Assembly: GCF_000367345.1 (NCBI RefSeq)
Contig: NZ_BARE01000023.1
Span: 1-64,000, forward strand
Direction of reading: 5' to 3'
DNA length: 64,000 nucleotides
Source: Sphingobium xenophagum NBRC 107872
GTDB lineage: Bacteria; Pseudomonadota; Alphaproteobacteria; Sphingomonadales; Sphingomonadaceae
The position numbers were made by a program, and so were the translations under genes. Shown here in pieces: positions 63,065 to 64,000 of this stretch; the first letter of the stretch is position 1, and each line of letters begins with the position of its first letter. The notes beneath the pieces are model-generated. The model saw nothing but the letters and a program-made list of their open reading frames with translations. It searched no databases and was not told the DNA's origin.

Positions 63065-63469
63065 TCAGGCGATGGCGTTGCCTCTTGGTGGATCGCCGGC
63101 CGCTTCCAGCAGGGCGTTTTCGTCGTCGGTAAAAATGCGCGACCGGACGATGAAGCGCATCCCTTCCGGGCTTTCCAGCGACATGCCCGCGCCGCGCCCT
63201 GGCACAATGTCGATCGTCACCTGGGTATGGCGCCAATATTCGAACTGGGCCGCGCCGATCCATACCGGCACATCGCCCCCGACATGCCCCAACAGCACGT
63301 CCTGCGCGCCCACCTTGAATTCGCCGCGCGGAAAGCACATTGGCGCGGACCCGTCGCAACAGCCGCCCGACTGGTGAAACATCAGCGGCCCATGCCTGTC
63401 GGTCAGCTGCGCGATCAGCGCCAGCGCTGCATCTGTCGCCAATATGCGGGGCGGAAGCGGGTTCGTCAC
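63065..63469 (-). CDS. DUF779 family protein
   Basis: A 134-residue DUF779 protein. The family signature HQSGGCCDGSAPMCFP, with three cysteines, is complete and may bind a metal. Members are usually found beside aldehyde dehydrogenases, as here, and their function is not established. The start is GTG 63469, with AAAGGAAAG upstream. A terminator lies directly before it, so it may be expressed partly separately from the dehydrogenase gene. Confidence 0.88.
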   Translation of the reverse strand: MTNPLPPRILATDAALALIAQLTDRHGPLMFHQSGGCCDGSAPMCFPRGEFKVGAQDVLLGHVGGDVPVWIGAAQFEYWRHTQVTIDIVPGRGAGMSLESPEGMRFIVRSRIFTDDENALLEAAGDPPRGNAIA

Positions 63470-63487
63470 AGCCAGGCTTTCCTTTAC

Positions 63488-63520
63488 AAAAAGGGGCGGA
63501 CGTCCGTTGGGACGCCCGCC
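63488..63520 (-). terminator. Rho-independent terminator after the aldehyde dehydrogenase
   Basis: Read on the minus strand, GGCGGGCGTCC (63520-63510) pairs with GGACGTCCGCC (63505-63495) around a CAAC loop, with one G-U wobble. Two C and five T follow (63494-63488). It ends about 18 bp before the DUF779 start. A second hairpin (11-bp perfect stem, 63526-63560) lies between it and the dehydrogenase stop. Confidence 0.8.
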
Positions 63521-63570
63521 TGGGACGAAGGCGCTTACAGGGGAAAGGCAAGCGCCTTCGTTGCGACCCT

Positions 63571-64000
63571 TTAGAAGAAGCCCAGCGCCTTGGGGCTGTA
63601 GCTGACCAGCAGATTCTTGGTCTGCTGATAATGGTCCAGCATCATCTTGTGGTTTTCGCGGCCGATGCCCGACTGTTTGAAGCCACCAAAGGCGGCATGG
63701 GCCGGATAGGCATGATAGCAGTTGGTCCACACCCGACCGGCCTGGATGCCGCGGCCCATGCGATAGGCGCGGCTTCCATCGCGCGTCCACACGCCTGCGC
63801 CCAGACCATAGAGCGTGTCGTTGGCGATGGCGAGCGCTTCGGCCTCATCCTTGAAGGTGGTGACGGCCAGAACCGGACCGAAAATCTCCTCCTGGAATAT
63901 CCGCATCCTGTTATGCCCCTTCAACACCGTCGGGGTGACATAATAGCCTTCGCTCAGTTCGCCATCCAGCTGCGCACGCGCGCCGCCGGTCAGCAATTCT
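63571..64000 (-). CDS. Aldehyde dehydrogenase, C-terminal part (cut by window end)
   Basis: The last 143 residues of an NAD-dependent aldehyde dehydrogenase; the frame stays open to the window edge. The motifs [29 protein letters not shown] and [16 protein letters not shown] are those of the ExaC/AcoD group, and [16 protein letters not shown] is their typical end. It would convert the aldehyde from the PQQ alcohol dehydrogenase to the acid. The catalytic Cys and Glu lie outside the window. Confidence 0.94.
   Translation of the reverse strand, partial: ELLTGGARAQLDGELSEGYYVTPTVLKGHNRMRIFQEEIFGPVLAVTTFKDEAEALAIANDTLYGLGAGVWTRDGSRAYRMGRGIQAGRVWTNCYHAYPAHAAFGGFKQSGIGRENHKMMLDHYQQTKNLLVSYSPKALGFF

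Overview
The window is a high-GC, densely packed chromosomal segment from an alphaproteobacterium of the Sphingomonadaceae, most likely Sphingobium or a close relative. The placement rests on three gene arrangements: a permease-ATPase-MCE-lipoprotein unit in the order of the Sphingobium linKLMN transporter, the SUF operon order, and the nadD-rsfS-rlmH-envC-ctpA block. It opens with parB, and a near-perfect parS site lies about 29.5 kb away just behind gyrB, so the segment is probably origin-proximal. I see no insertion sequence, prophage or CRISPR array. The accessory content consists of short palindromic repeats and one repeat-flanked nuclease gene.

Layout: 0-7.4 kb is housekeeping (parB, pepN, bamE-like lipoprotein, cytochrome bc1 chaperone, YceD, dinB, eipA). 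7.6-11.1 kb holds tRNA-Ser(GCT), a small tyrosine phosphatase, and a convergent polysaccharide deacetylase/ATP-grasp pair with a flavin reductase upstream. 11.2-19 kb holds maeB, mutS and glnD. 19-22.5 kb is the Mla/Lin-type lipid transporter. 22.6-30.1 kb holds a HAD phosphatase, an AsmA protein, a 2-hydroxyacid dehydrogenase coupled to a PLP sulfur-amino-acid enzyme, and an Lhr-type helicase. 30.1-38.9 kb holds gyrB with a parS-bearing lipoprotein gene, small envelope proteins, a divergent YczE/MocR pair, a large palindrome and pyrD.

39-46.9 kb contains a candidate small RNA, an AraC regulator and the SUF iron-sulfur operon: an Rrf2 regulator with an IscR-like operator, then sufB, a DUF559 nuclease cassette, an unknown gene, sufC, sufD, sufS, sufT and sufA. 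This operon has absorbed two repeat-derived units. Both are joined to their neighbours by overlapping stop and start codons, so translation through the operon can continue.

47-54.5 kb holds a sugar-epimerase-like SDR, a tandem pair of unknown secreted proteins, coq7, dsbB, ctpA, an EnvC-type LytM protein, rlmH, rsfS and nadD. 54.6-64 kb is an alcohol-oxidation island: YVTN propeller, cytochrome c PedF, periplasmic binding protein, a PQQ alcohol dehydrogenase with the lanthanide-type Asp pair, a LuxR response regulator, an ErcS/NahK-type hybrid kinase with a FIST sensor, DUF779, and an aldehyde dehydrogenase cut by the window end. Together these would oxidise alcohols in the periplasm, pass electrons to cytochrome c, convert the aldehyde to acid, and control expression by a two-component relay.
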